The notes: a model not told the origin generated them from the sequence alone. Shown: positions 22,980-36,000, counted from the stretch's first letter. The stretch is DNA of 64,000 bases from Thunnus maccoyii (GCF_910596095.1 NC_056540.1:19802501-19866500); one strand, 5' to 3'. Numbers and translations are program-made.

Positions 22980-23839
22980 ATGTTTCTCTGTCCTCCGATG
23001 ATCTAAGTCCCATAAACAAGTTGTTGAATTGTATTGACAATATCAATGACTGGATATCCACAATTTTTTCTACAGTTGAATAATAATAAGATGGAATACT
23101 TGTAGTAGGCCCTCAAAAACAGAGACAGAAAATATATTCACATTTAGATTCACTGTCTCTAAAATATAGTGAGCAGGTCAGGAGCCTTGCAGTCATTGCT
23201 GATGCTGACAGTCATGTCAATATCATAACTAGGACAGTTTTCGATCACTGAAAGAATATATCCAAAGTTAGAGGGTTCAAGCAGATTCTGAAAAACTGGT
23301 CCATGCATTCATCTCTAGCAGACTGGACTACTGTAATGCTCTTTAGGCTGGACGACCATAACAGACAGTCTCAAGGCTGCAGCTCATTCAGAACACAGCA
23401 GCTTACACAAACACACAAATACGAACATATTACACCGTTTCTTAAATCTCTTCACTGGCTCCCAGTACAGCACAGAATCAACTTTAAAATTCTGCCAAAT
23501 GTCTATAAAGCACTCAATGGTTTGGGTCCCCAGTATATTACTGACCTGCTCATTGACTGCAGTCCAACCAGACCCCTCAGGTCAACTGGTAGCTGTTGTC
23601 TAACTGTGACCCAGAATAAGATCCAGGTCTTCAGAGGGAGCTTTTAGTTATTTTGGTCCTGCTCTCTGGAGCAAACTACCAGATGAGCCTGAGATCAGTC
23701 ACCACTGTTCCCACGTTTAAAAGAAAACTTAAAACCTTTCTGTTTTCTTAGGCTTAAGATGAGTCAATTTCTTACCTGAGTGTTTTCCAAGTTTTTATCG
23801 TTTTTCTTTTTATTATTATTATTTTTTGTGTGAGTGAAT

Positions 23840-23923
<84 letters not shown>

Positions 23924-24068
23924 ACGTTATTTGGTGTTTCATATCTGTATTTTTAAACTTTGCTTTAAAACGGTTTTAACATGTTGATCAATTGCTTTTA
24001 TGCTGATGTGAAGCACCTTGGACTGCCATTGTGTATGAAATGTGCTATACAAATAAAATTGACTTGAC
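22980..24068 (+). mobile_element. L2/CR1-type LINE 3' fragment
   Basis: Degenerate C-terminal part of an L2-like ORF2: a LLNCIDNINDWIS-like RT segment near 23024-23060, then HITPFLKSLHWLPVQHRINFK and KALNGLGPQYITDLL at 23420-23560, a phrase repeated in many fish L2/Rex-type elements. The 3' tail is AAATAAAATTGACTTGAC, ending at about 24068. A (TG)n array (23842-23922) has expanded inside the 3' UTR. 5'-truncated, as is usual for LINE insertions. Confidence 0.75.
23842..23922. repeat. (TG)n microsatellite, about 40 units
   Basis: Nearly perfect TG array inside the L2-type LINE 3' UTR; the longest perfect array in the window. Confidence 0.95.
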
Positions 24069-25342
24069 TACTTGTGTTTTAAAACATGACACAGATTCTG
24101 ATATCTTGAAAATGTTTCTGAGTGAGGCAATAGACTCCAGAAATACTTGCCAAGGAATTTACTGAAGAAAATAGAAAAGTAGTTTTTAGCATATTAAAAA
24201 GAGGTCTGTCTTGTTTTGGATTTTTAAGTGGTGTTGATCTTATTTTTTACTAGGTTTTAATGTGGATCTGTCTGAGACATGACTGGGGAGTTCATCCAGA
24301 TTGCATAGATCTAGGTGATGACATTAAAACTTAACATTTGATTAAAAAATTTTGTCTTAACATGTCTGTGCAACTAACGTATTATTAGTTTATTATTGCA
24401 GTCATACCAAACATACCAATGTTTCAGAACTGGCAGAGTTCTTAATGATCTTCTGTGTGTGTGTTTTTTTGGTTCCAAGGCCTTTAAATGACAATAATCT
24501 AATTAACAGTGAAATGACATGTGCAACACATGTGGTTAATTAGCCTGTAACTTCAGCAAAGGTTTTCTTAATTATTCAGTGAAGTGTTTTCTCAGTAAGG
24601 TTAATATGTCTGATTTGTCTTGCTTTGTCATGCTTTAGCCTCTGCGTAGCTGTTGTGTGATGATTTATTTGCCCAGTTTCACAATTAATCCTATTTTATT
24701 CCAACTACCTGTGATATTCATTATCCTGAAATGGGTTCCTGCCAAACTCCATCTATACTGCACTCAGTCTCCATCTCTAACATCCACCTTTGAATCCTGC
24801 ACCTGCACTGTTCCTCATTAGCAGGTGTGACTGAGGAAGAGACCGGCGTCCCGTGGAAAAATGCTTCTGTGGCTCCTGGTCACTGTCAACCAGAGTGCAG
24901 TTGTCTGTTGCTCATGATGTACATGACTCACCGGATTGCTCTTGGTGGGGGACCAACATCGGGAACAAGAGTGCATGTGTTGTCTGCAGGTAACCAGGCA
25001 GCAGGCTGATCCCAACACAGTACTGTGCTTTCCTGTTGCAGTGAGCTCCTCCACAGCTTCTGCTATGCTGGGTTTGACTTCCACATGAAGTGATATCTGG
25101 ACCTTCATCACTGGCTGGAAGTGCACTTTGGATGAAAATGAGAAGTTAGCTTTAGATGTGACCTACAAGCTCAAGCTGCAACATTTTAATTCATGTTAAA
25201 CCAAACACAAACTATATTTGTTATGCTGAAGGGATTCTAAAGTGTAATTTAGCTGTTTAAATAGACTGAAGGCTTTCTTTAGGATGATCAGAAAGCTGAA
25301 AAAAGCAGAGGAGTTTCGGTCCTTCAGCTCATATTAAAAGAT
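24069..25342. other. No gene recognised
   Basis: AT-rich. A less AT-rich block at 24820-25130 has a 102-codon minus-strand frame (24818-25126) without recognisable domain. Confidence 0.4.
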
Positions 25343-25659
25343 TGTTACGGCCCCTGCCTAACCTACCTTAAAGGTATTTTTGCTGGTGTGGTTATGAGTT
25401 ATTGTTAAATTCTTTTGTTCATAAACGTATCCGGAAGAATGTGGGTGTGGCAGCCAGATTCAGAGCACCTGGGCCAAATGCTCCCATAGATCACTGTTCA
25501 CACATTCACACTTATATTACTGATGTTACTGACTGACACACTCCATGTTTGTAGTTATTTCTTCAGTTGTTTACTTTATTCTAATAAATATCTTTAATTT
25601 ACTGCCATTCGTTGTGTCCGTTCCCATATTTGTCATGGCGTAGGAGCCAAGTTATGACA
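25343..25659. mobile_element. Probable solo LTR (317 bp)
   Basis: Begins TGTTAC and ends TGACA (TG...CA), flanked by an identical 4-bp AGAT on both sides (25339-25342, 25660-25663). It has an internal AATAAA followed by TTTAATTTACTG. No coding or primer-binding sequence adjoins it, consistent with LTR-LTR recombination. Family (Ty3/gypsy-type or retroviral) cannot be named from this. Confidence 0.5.
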
Positions 25660-27520
25660 AGATGCACATGAAAAGACTCAAAAAGAGCTCTTCAGCCTAT
25701 CCTGAACTGTTTTTAACCTCTGTTTTAATCACCTGGTTCACCGACACAGCTAGTGTTGCACAATCCTAAAATGTGATATTTGATAACCTGGTTGAGCAGG
25801 AAATTTCACATGAAATAAAATGCTCCAAGTGTGTTGAACATTAAGGGTTTTTGGTCTGAACACCCCACCTGTTTGCTCTATTGTTAATTGTCACAAACAA
25901 TTCACAATAAGTATAGTTCTACATGAACTATACTCCACTGACACTGACAAGAACACAAGTTGATGTTCATTTAATACAACTTTATTTATTTCGAGGGGCA
26001 GCTGTATTATAGGCAACATTGGAAAAGACACCCTTTTTGGTGATATCAGTTGAATTAAAATGTGTTTTTATGGTAACCAGTGTTTTCAAGAATAGTTTTG
26101 GTGATTAGGTTTTGTTTTTGTACATACTGTACTCTAAGCTACTTGTCCCAAAGTATATGTGATGTCCCACAGTACATCCCCTCATCGCCTCTAAGCACAC
26201 TTTCTGTTGATGGTGCATTTCTTGAATGATCTATGTTACCTATGTTACAGAAACTACTGGTAAATTATACTTAGGGAAGAGTATTTGGGTATATTTTTTA
26301 ATGTTTTAATTCACAAATACAAAATGCTTATGAAAACAATAGCAAAAAGTAGTGCTGTAACTCAACTCACTGCAGTTTTAGACAGGACAACTTTATATTT
26401 AAGCTTGTTTTACATGATAAAACACTGATGTGATATTGTACATCACTTCTTAAAGTACTGTAGAAAAAGGTGACACTCAAAAATATCACAGCAGGAGTTG
26501 TGTTCCAGGGCCTCTGGCCAAAACACATCAGCAAGGAAAATTTGCAGATTCACACTTTCCTTCTTCAAGACTTGTTTGTAAGACCTAGATTACTGAGTTT
26601 CTTGGTATTTTGAGACCACAAGAATGTTGTGGGTGCATGAAGTAGACCTGCAGATAACAGAAAACGCCTGCCATTAAACCTCACATACCAACATGGAGTC
26701 AGTAGAGTCTGGGCTCAACTGTAAAAGAAAACAGTCATTTTAATCAGCATAAGAAGTTAGTGCGAATAATTATACAAATGGCTCTCTTTATTTGAACCAC
26801 ATCTGTTGGGTTTTGTCACATTCCCACCACTTGTGTTGCCATTGGTTATAATTTTATCAGCAGCTGCGATGGTGCAGCTGCAGTGAGTGTAGCAACAGGG
26901 ACAGTTTTCAGTTTTCTCCAACGGGAGACAATAAAAGTAACCTTGACTTTTGACTTGATTTGCTGCTTGGATGTAAACTCGTTAGAAAGATGCCATTTTT
27001 CAAGACTTTCCTCCAAAGAAAAACGACACAATAGGATTTTCCTGCTTTACCATTGACATCTTGTGACCAGGAGATATTTTACTACTTTAATAAAGACTGA
27101 ATTGAAAGAGACAGTAGTGAGGCACTTTTGAGGTTCTTAATGTGGCTTAAAGAATGCAAGAGGCTTTTAATTTCTGCAAAGAAAGGCAGAAAACTAGGTG
27201 GGGATTTATAAAATTTGCATTTGTGAATATATTATGTAGCCATCAAAGTATAAAAATTGACAACGTACTTAAATTAACTGTACCTGTGTTAAAAAATACA
27301 ATTACATCATATAAGTAAAAGTATAAGGCTCATCAGTGAAGCTGAAAATATGGGCAGCAAGACAGACAGTTTTTTTTTTTGTTTTAATTTTATTTACACA
27401 CTGGAACTTACAACAGATTTACTATTCCAACAACAGTAAAAGGCTATATATGCTCGCAGTAGTACACAGATCATTATACATCAATAAAGAAATAAAAAGA
27501 AAATGCAAACATGAACAAAA
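25660..27520. other. No gene recognised
   Basis: AT-rich intergenic DNA between the solo LTR and the TTAA element. Confidence 0.45.
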
Positions 27521-27524
27521 TTAA

Positions 27525-28264
27525 AGGTTCTATATGTAAGAATCAGAAATTCCTTCTCATTAGTGACACCGGTGGACGTTAATTGAGTTGCAGTCAGCAT
27601 CTTGTTGCCTGACCGCGTGTTCGCTCGTGGGGCGAGACTATTGTAGGTGATCTCTCATCTTTTTTCCCTGCTTACACTTCTCAGGTTCCTGCTGCTTTGT
27701 GGCTGCTGGTCAGTGAAATATATGCGTATGCGTTAATCAACCACTTGAACCTAACTAACCCACTCACTCACTGCCAATTTTTGTACCAAGTGTGTTTACT
27801 AATACCGGTAGGCTCAGCTAGCTGTGGCCAGGCAGCAACGTGCTGTGGTTTTATTGTGAAATGTGTGCTTATTACCACCTTTGGGCTACCAATAGAAAAA
27901 ACAAAAGGGTGAGCTATGTTCTGTTATTGCTCTGGAGCTTATTTTCTGCTCCTTTGTTGAGGAAATAATATTGTTTTAGCTGTGTGTGCAGTGTTTTGTG
28001 GTGACATGTGTAGTGGTTGATGGAGGCAGCTAGCTGTCTCATTAGCTGGAGCACAGAGAGCATCAAAAATGTCACAGCCATTGGATTTACACAGAAATAC
28101 TGGCCCGAATCCTTCACATAGAAATCAGTCCACATGCTGTTGCAGACAGCCAAGAAGGTCGGGAAACGTGTCATTTTTTAAGTTACGTTACAACCTGTTC
28201 ACTTATTGGCAATTAAAAATGATTAATACGTGTAAATTGCTTCACATTCTTATATATAGAACCT
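27525..28264. mobile_element. TTAA-flanked nonautonomous DNA transposon, 740 bp
   Basis: TTAA at 27521-27524 and 28265-28268. Inverted ends AGGTTCTATATGTAAGAAT and ATTCTTATATATAGAACCT. Interior has no coding frame with recognisable homology. Confidence 0.75.
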
Positions 28265-28268
28265 TTAA

Positions 28269-29220
28269 TTTAAATAAATTACAAATCAATTCATTACATA
28301 AGGCTTTAGTTTTCACAGCTTTATAGTTTGTGCAGTATTTTAGTGTCCAGGTAGCACTTTAAGTGGGACATAAGATAGTAAGGTTGGGTTTCTCTTTTGC
28401 AAATTTGCTGGTGTGTATATGGAATTTTGCTAATAAAGAAATAAGATGAATAATATACATTTTCTTGGCAGGCATTTCATCAGCAAAACCCCCCAAAACA
28501 AAACAAAACAAAAAACAACAACAAAGGGTCATCAGACACCTCTCGCACTTTATTTGAAACAAAAAAATCCTGGGTAATGACCATGTTTTTTTTTATACAG
28601 ATTAGAATAATATACACATTATTCCAAACAAATACAGAAGCAGGTTTACTAATTGTGCCCCACTGGATTATTTCCCTTATACATTTATTGTTAGCTTTTA
28701 TTCTCAAAAAAGGATCTGAATTACCTATATATGTATAATTCTGGTGAAGTAGTTTAATGGATAATATCAGTGGTTGCAGATGACAGACAGGGTTTTTTTA
28801 ACCCAACACTTTATGTATAGAGATCGTCTCTAACAACATGTGTGACAATAATACAATAACAGAAAACAATTAGGCATCATAAAGAAATAAAGATGACATG
28901 AAAGGACATGACTTCACTTTCAGTTTGTTGATACAGTCAACATGGTAACAGGGTAAAATTAATAATAAATACATTCATAAATAAATAGGAAAATAACTTA
29001 ACAGAAAAGGTTGACGATAAAATCAGATCTCTTTAAAAAATCTTGGAGTGTACTAACTGTATGTGCACATTTCTTATTGTTTATAAGTTGGATGGACTCA
29101 AAATATTTTCTAAATTCAACGATTGGCAAGATTTGGAGTTATGCAAGTGAAATTTTCCTAGTAAAATTAATAAATTTACCAGGTTTTCTGCAACTAGTGA
29201 TGTCATAGAACTGCCTTTAC
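28269..29220. other. No gene recognised, upstream of the ubl3-like promoter
   Basis: AT-rich, with an AAAAC-type simple run near 28490-28525. Confidence 0.45.
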
Positions 29221-29560
29221 TTATTCTGGACTTCAACTCCCAGAAGTCTTTGCGCGTGTTTTCTGTGTTTACAACCAGCTGACGTCCGGCGTCTTCCCGT
29301 CCATTAGCCACCGATACCCACAACCAACGATATCCAGCTGCACTCGATGTTTTCCTCATGAAAACCGCTCTCCGTTGACTCGTCAACTCAACTGAATGCA
29401 CAGTTTCATCGTATTGATCAGATGCAGGTGAGGTCGTCAGGACAGAAACAGCCGTTGCACATTTATTTAGCTGGCTAGCAGGTTTAGCATAAGCTAACAC
29501 AGCTAACGTTAACGTTAGCATTTAGCCTGGGCTCAGTTTCGATTTATGTCAGAACGAAAC
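29221..29560 (+). promoter_or_regulatory. Promoter-like region and 5' noncoding exon of the ubl3-like gene
   Basis: CpG-enriched segment about 0.6 kb upstream of the coding start. TTCAACTCCCAGAAGTC at about 29232-29248, followed by TTTGCGC, resembles the ZNF143/THAP11 promoter motif. A consensus donor CAG|GTGAGG occurs at 29427/29428 and a second, CAG|GTAACA, at 29824/29825. An acceptor-like TTATGTAG ends at 29876. A spliced 5' UTR leading into 29877-30086 is therefore plausible but unproven. Confidence 0.45.
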
Positions 29561-29865
29561 TCGGTGTTTGTTGGTGTGAGAAAAATTTTCCAGCAATTTC
29601 ACAACACCAGCTCCATTATTAGTACGACCCAACTAACCGCTACGTAGAAGCGATTGTTGAATCCAGCTAATATACGAACGCTAGCCCGCTAGCATTTAGC
29701 GCTAACTGCTACAACCAGGGAAGGTTTGCTAAGCTTAACGTTACTGCCGTCAATTTATTAATATAATTAATTCAATAAATCACGGTGATGTGACGGTGTA
29801 TGCTCAGTACTAATTAAGATGCAGGTAACAAGTAAATCGTGTGTTATTTTGATGTTTGATTGGTG

Positions 29866-30063
29866 ATGTTATGTAGGAGACATATTAGCTCGCCGGATAT
29901 TTGTATTGTGTGCAGTGCAGCTCTGGTGCCAGGCTGTGGTGAGCAGCCTCACAGTGTTTGTGTTGTTTGTGTCAGGGCTCTGGCCCCGTCTCCAGCAGCT
30001 GAAGCACACCAGTCCTGTCCTCTCTGCTCCGCGTCCACTGCCTTCCTCTTCACTGAGCCATGA
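29866..30063 (+). other. Upstream ORF with RING-like Cys/His pattern (65 codons)
   Basis: Opens at ATG 29866 and ends at TGA 30061-30063, which shares ATGA with the ubl3-like start. The peptide has C13-x2-C16, C24, H29, C32-x2-C35 and C51-P-L-C54, the order of a C3HC4 RING finger with slightly off spacing (7 residues between C16 and C24; 4 between C24 and H29). It could be a regulatory uORF, the end of a spliced small RING-like protein entering at the acceptor before 29877, or chance in TG-rich sequence. No family recognised. Confidence 0.35.
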
Positions 30064-30086
30064 GCAGCCAGAGGGATCTTGATATG
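30060..30086 (+). CDS. ubl3: ubl3-like exon 1 (coding part, 9 codons)
   Basis: Encodes MSSQRDLDM then donor GTGAGT at 30087. Human UBL3 begins MSSNVPADM with the same length, which supports this start. The ATG overlaps the TGA of an upstream ORF (ATGA). Confidence 0.85.
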
Positions 30087-33000
30087 GTGAGTGAGGGTCT
30101 GCAGTTGTTTTCTTAATAGCAGTACACAGCTGAGGTCGTCCCTGCATAATATGTAAACGTTTAATATACCTGATAGTCATGGTGATAACATTACATAAAC
30201 GTTTCCCTAAGTTAAAATAATTTAGAGGGTTTTTGGGGTGGGGGTGGGAGGGTCCTGGATTAGCCAATGTCCATAAACACTTAGCTGGGACAGTGACTGC
30301 TGTTCCTGTGAACACCATCTGTCTAATCTCAGTTAAAACGTTGCCCTACTTTCCTTTCAAGGTTTAGACTCCAATTGATTGTACCCTCTTAAGTCCTGGC
30401 CATGGCCCCCCCACTCCCTCCCAACGCCCCCCACCCCACTCCACCATAGGAATGAACCACACCACATAAAGACAGATCAGAAAATATCATATTTTTATTT
30501 ATATTTTATTTGTATCATCCTGTTTTTCATGCTGTATTTCTGTAATTTGTCTTCCTTGTTCTATTCTATATAAACATCTATTGCATGTCTGTCCATCCTG
30601 GAAGAGGGATCCCTCCTCTGTTGCTCTTCCTGAGGTTTCTTCCTCCCCGTTACAGGGATTTTTTTTCACTTTTTTCTTTATCTCAATCGATGGTCTGAAG
30701 ACAAAGGATATTGTGTTGTTGTACAGAGTGTAAAGCTCCCTGAGGCTAATTTGTGATATTGGACTGTACAACTAAAATTGACTTGACCTGAAAAGAAATA
30801 AGATTTCCTGTTAATTTTGATGTCTGGTGGTTTTCCAACATGCAAGTATTCACTTTAAGCAAGCAAGTTTTAGCATTTGTGAAGCTGTAACCAGCAGTTA
30901 TTGTGTTTTTGCTTGATGAATGATAAGCTCAAATAATTGATTTATCAAAGATGGGAAAATTCATAATTTTATGTTGAGCGTTTGGTCATTTAGACAATCA
31001 GTTGTTTTATTAGTGTGAAAAATAAGGAAGCATTTAATCTTTTTATAAACAAAAATGTCAAAATATTTGCAGTTTACAAATTGCTGCTTTTCTCTGTTTT
31101 TCTATAATTGTCAATTGAATATCTTTCAGTTTGGGGCTATTGACCAGGCATTTAAAGATGTCACCTTGTTTTATGGGAAATTGTGATCAACATTTTTCAT
31201 TCGTTTCTGACTGTTATGAGACCAAACAATCAATGAATTGAGAAAATAATCTGCAAATTATTTGGAAGGTGATGGTAAAAAGTATTGTTAGTAGCACCTT
31301 TTGTTTTTGAAGCTCAAATTTCTCCTGTCAAAACTTTAAAGATTATATTTAACAAAAACATTGTCAAATGTTTTCATGTAGGACACCTACATCAGGTAAA
31401 TATCCCCAACAAGGCAGAGTCGCATCTAAAGGATCTGTTTGCAGCTGTTAGCCTGTTTTCAGGAAACTTGACCAACATCAAGACTGGATAAGCCTTTTGT
31501 AGCTCTGTTAACTCTTGTCATAAAAAAGTCATTTGTAACAGTGTTTGAAGGATTTGATGTCTGTCGTTGGATTGGAGAACCTCGAGAACATTTGTGATGT
31601 AGGGTGTTGCCGCTGGTAACCAGGCAGATTTGACTTTGTTTTTATTTTGTTGGGGATGAAAGGGACGAGGGCAAAGCTCGTTAATGATGTCATGGGCATG
31701 TAACCCCACATTGAGGTTATTCAGTTCAGAGGGGGGAGGGGAAGGGAAGGGAGGGCGGAGGACCACCGAGGGAGGATTGTATTTGTAAACAGATCAGAGA
31801 GCGGGGTCGTCCCGCCCTGATGTCACACCTCGTGGTTAAGTCTCTTTGTTCTCTCCTCTGTGATTTGTGATGCAAAGAAAGTTCATGTTCCACCTTTTTA
31901 AGAAGGGCAAACGTCGGGGAAAATTAATCCCATCTGTCAGTTTCGACTCCTGGGTAAAGACGTCCCTTTAGAAAGATTTAAACTATGGGATGCTTTTCCC
32001 CTCCCTCGAAAGTAATTTTCGGAGTAGCAGCATGATTGATTAGAGATGATGGATTAATGGATTAATAAGGAGCAGTTCTTGCTGCAGCATAAATTAGAGG
32101 ACTCAGAACCACAATGGATCAATAATTTAGGTCAGAATGATGTTTCAGTCTTGACCATGAGCTCATCATCCATACAGTATAAAGTATAAACCTACAGACA
32201 TAGTTGATGATCTTTTGTTATCAATCACTGCCTGAAGTCTTTGATCCAAAGACATCAGACCTTTGTTATGCTCTGCCAGACTTTTGCTTGTTTCTCATTT
32301 GGACTGAGGTCAGGTGATTGTTTTGGCCCGTCCACAGCCTCACACTGTTTGATCCAAAACTCAGTGGTTGCCTCGTCTGCCTGTCTAAGAGCATCATCCC
32401 TAAAATCAGGGCAGTATGTATAAAAAGTTCACTCAAAATGAAGGTGAACACCCTTAAAGCTGCTTAAGGTCAGAACATCAACCTCATAGTCTGGTTATAA
32501 AGTATAGGACTGCGTCTGATTTTATTTTCAAGTATCAATTACTTAATAATACGTATTTGGTCCATAGAATGTTGAGAAAATTGTGGAAAATCGTCTTTAT
32601 ATCATTTTTCTTGTCTGACCAAAAGTCCACATGAGATTGTTCACATTAGACAAAGAATAAGTGTAATTTTTTTGAATTAATATATTTTCAATATTTTTTT
32701 CAATTTAATTTATTTATATAGCGCCAAATTACAACAAAAGTCATCTCAGGGCACTTTTCACATAGAGCAGGACCGAGCTCTAGGTGGGCGGCCATCTGCC
32801 TTGACCGGTTGGGTTGGGTTAAAAAATGACTTGAATGACATTTTAAAGACGTGACCTGGAGCTATAGGAAACTGTGATCGACATTTTTCTTTCTTTTCTG
32901 ACAATTCTTAGACCAAATAATCACTGAATTGAGAAAATAATCTGCAAGTTATTTTGCAGATATTCTAGATGGTGAAAAGAATTGTTAGTTGTGGCCCTCG

Positions 33001-36000
33001 AAACACAGAAAATTGTGAAAAATGTCTAAATTCTAATCTAAAATCTAAATTCACCTAAAGCCAAGGTGACAACATCTCTTTATTTTATCCAACCAACAGT
33101 CCATATAAGCTCATTCACATAATTCACATAAGACAAAGAATAATAAGTGGAATTTTTGGAATTATTACTTTAAAAGTTATTTAAATAAGTCAGACATTGA
33201 AGTAGTTGCAGATTAATTTTCTGTTGATCAGTTAATCTATTGTGTCAGCTCTATTACGATGTATGTTAGGCTGTTTTTGTGCCTTGCACGCAGAACAAGA
33301 TTAAGACAGGATAAGCTATTTGTTAAATCTTGTAGTTAAAGGAATGTAAAGTGTCCCACATGGATTTCCTGATGTTACTGCAACATTTAGGCCTTCGAGT
33401 CATGTTAGACAAGAAGTCCCCGTTTTTTTTTTAGTTATTTTTCTTAACAGATTGGTGGTGTGTGTAGTTGCCCAGAGGATAACATTTGGAGGAAACCCCA
33501 CTGTTAGAGACCCTCCCATACACATATGCACAGTCCCCCTCGGGGCTACGCACTGGCCATGTAAATTTAATAACATGGCCCAGAGCTGTCTGGGACACCT
33601 GGGGTTATCGCATTAGGCTGACAGCCCGGAGAGGCGCTCGCAGCACCCTGAAACTAAGGGCCAGCGTTCTCCCCCTCAGCCCCACCCTTATCTGTTGTCG
33701 TCTCGGGCATACAGGGGCTCACTTCAGCCTAAGCCCTCGGTGAATGAAGTCGCCCAGTCTAAGGGTGGAGATCTGGTGTGGATAAATCTAATTAGACTGG
33801 AATGCCTGTCTCTTCACAGCCCTCTGAAGGTCACCTCGTGTCTGAGGAGGTTAGAGGAAGTGGAGGGAAATTCAGTGGAAGTTTGGTGTTTGTGTTGGCT
33901 GATAAGACATTTCTGTGGACCAAGACTTAAGTTGTTTTTTGTTTGTTGTCTTAGGTGCACCTCCGCCTTATCCTGGTCAGTGGGAAGACACAAGACTTCA
34001 CTTTCTCCCCAAATGACTCGGCTACAGACATCGCCAAGCATGTATTTGATAACTGGCCCGCAGGTATGTTTTTATAGGTTCACTGTATTATTTTAACTTC
34101 ATATATTTCAAATATTCAGCTGCTTAACTTTTTTTCTGATATATTACGCAGATATTTTCATCAGTTTCTGCAAATCATTTACTAGTTCTGGTTAAGTTTT
34201 CTTGCCATTGTGGGCTACAACTATCAGTGTGGAAAATACTGTATACATGGTTTATATTATTGCTCAAAATTAACACATGATAATTATTGTCAGAAGGGAC
34301 ACAGTGGGTAATAACAGTGTTGTTATGGTACAGAGAAGTTACAGTAAGTGATTGACTTGTTCCTCTGGCTCACAGGATGGGAGGAGGAAAGGGTGAGCAG
34401 CCCCAGCATACTGCGCCTCATCTTCCAGGGACGCTTCCTTCATGGCAACGTTACCCTGGGAGGTAAAACCATCATCATCACCATCATAGTTCTGACCACA
34501 GCGAATACAAGCTTTTTCTTTCTTAAAACACTCTCTTACATTTTGTAAATAAGTAAAAGATGACTATTTCTGAGACTGTAAACTACATGTAGTGAGATCT
34601 CAGGTGTGTGTGAGGCCTCATCAACTAACACACTAAACCAAAACACGTTCTGGCCGACTACATATGAGGGAGCTGCTCACTTACTTGTACTTTAAATCAT
34701 ACCAGCTGTCCAGCCCTGCTTAAAGAGTACTTACTGTATTACTGGTAATTTCCTTTGTGAGTCGTGACTGCAACGTAAATCACGTTAAGCTCGTGAGAAG
34801 AGTTTATTTCTGTCTGAACGTATTCTTGTGAAATGAAAAGATCAGAATAAGCTGTTTGGTAAGCAAGTTTTTATTCTTTGGCATGTAAACACATTCTTGT
34901 TTTTCCACCATTTCCTATAAAACATGTTTAAACCCTTTAAATATCTGTTAAATCTGTTTGTGCGTCTGTTAACAGTTAACGGTTGTGTCGTCTTTGCTTT
35001 CTGTTCGTTCAAGCCAGCGTCGCCTCTGCTTCAAATGCAGAAAACATTAACGGTCCATAAAACTGTAGCTGAGGTTTCATGCAGTAAATCTGTCCTGAGG
35101 TATTCAGACAATGGTGGTATCAGTTCTGTTTGGTGTACTGGAGAAATAGAGATAAAGAGCCACAAGTACACCCACTAAATTTAATAAAACAATTTAATCA
35201 ATAAATGTCAAAGAAATTTAAGATAAGTCAACACCCTTACAATTTATAAAAATCTCTTTTCACGTACCACACAGAGGGGTTAGCTTTCAAAAACAGGTCA
35301 GACCTAATCGAGTATAACAGATGCAGGATATGACTAAAGTATCAAGTTTGTTGCCATAGTAACCAGTGAAACAATAGTCGTGCTAACAGCCAAGTTATCC
35401 GCCTTCCCCTCACAGCCTCTTTGGTCTAGAATGAGCAGCTGAGTCAAAACAAAGCAGCGTTAAAGCAAAATGAATCTCAAGTATCTGGTCTGATTTGTGA
35501 TTTTTTAATCATTCAAATCTTGACCTCATGGACACATCTCCAATCTGTACGTGCCCTGTCTTGCATTCACCATAAAAAACTGGGTTTAACTTACCCCCAA
35601 TCAGTTGGGCTGGTTCAGTGTGAAGTAATCCACTTGTAGACTAGAAACTTTTTAAGATTATCAGTCTGAATTTGGCTAAAATATTATCTGATCAAGAACA
35701 TCATTGATGATTGTGTTAATCTTTTGTCAGGAAACTTTGTCACAGACATGAATTATTCATCATATATTTATCATGTTAATTACATGAACAAACCACCATA
35801 AGAATTTATCATTAAGTTTGAAAAGCAATAAATAAATGTTTTATTTCCATGTCTAAAGCTCTAAAGCTGCCTCCGGGCCGAACGACCGTCATGCACTTGG
35901 TTGCCAGAGAGACTCTTCCAGAGCCCAACTCTCATGGTGAGGATCTTCTTTTTGTCCAGTTTTTTAGTTGACCAGGGAAACAACATATCAGTACGATACT

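Larger units (their letters stand above)
30087..33954 (+). other. ubl3: ubl3-like intron 1 (3.9 kb)
   Basis: Repeat-rich (LINE tail, Tc1-like relic, several copies of the TAATCG-type repeat). The 3' end (33480-33860) is a GC-richer unique block without a supported exon that may be conserved noncoding DNA. Confidence 0.8.

Noticed and set aside
24818-25126. 102-codon minus-strand frame
   Set aside because: No domain, no splice or promoter support, ordinary length for chance in non-AT-rich sequence; kept only as a note in the region entry.
33695-34096. 133-codon frame spanning ubl3 exon 2
   Set aside because: It reads exon 2 in the wrong frame; the ubiquitin-fold frame is the real one.
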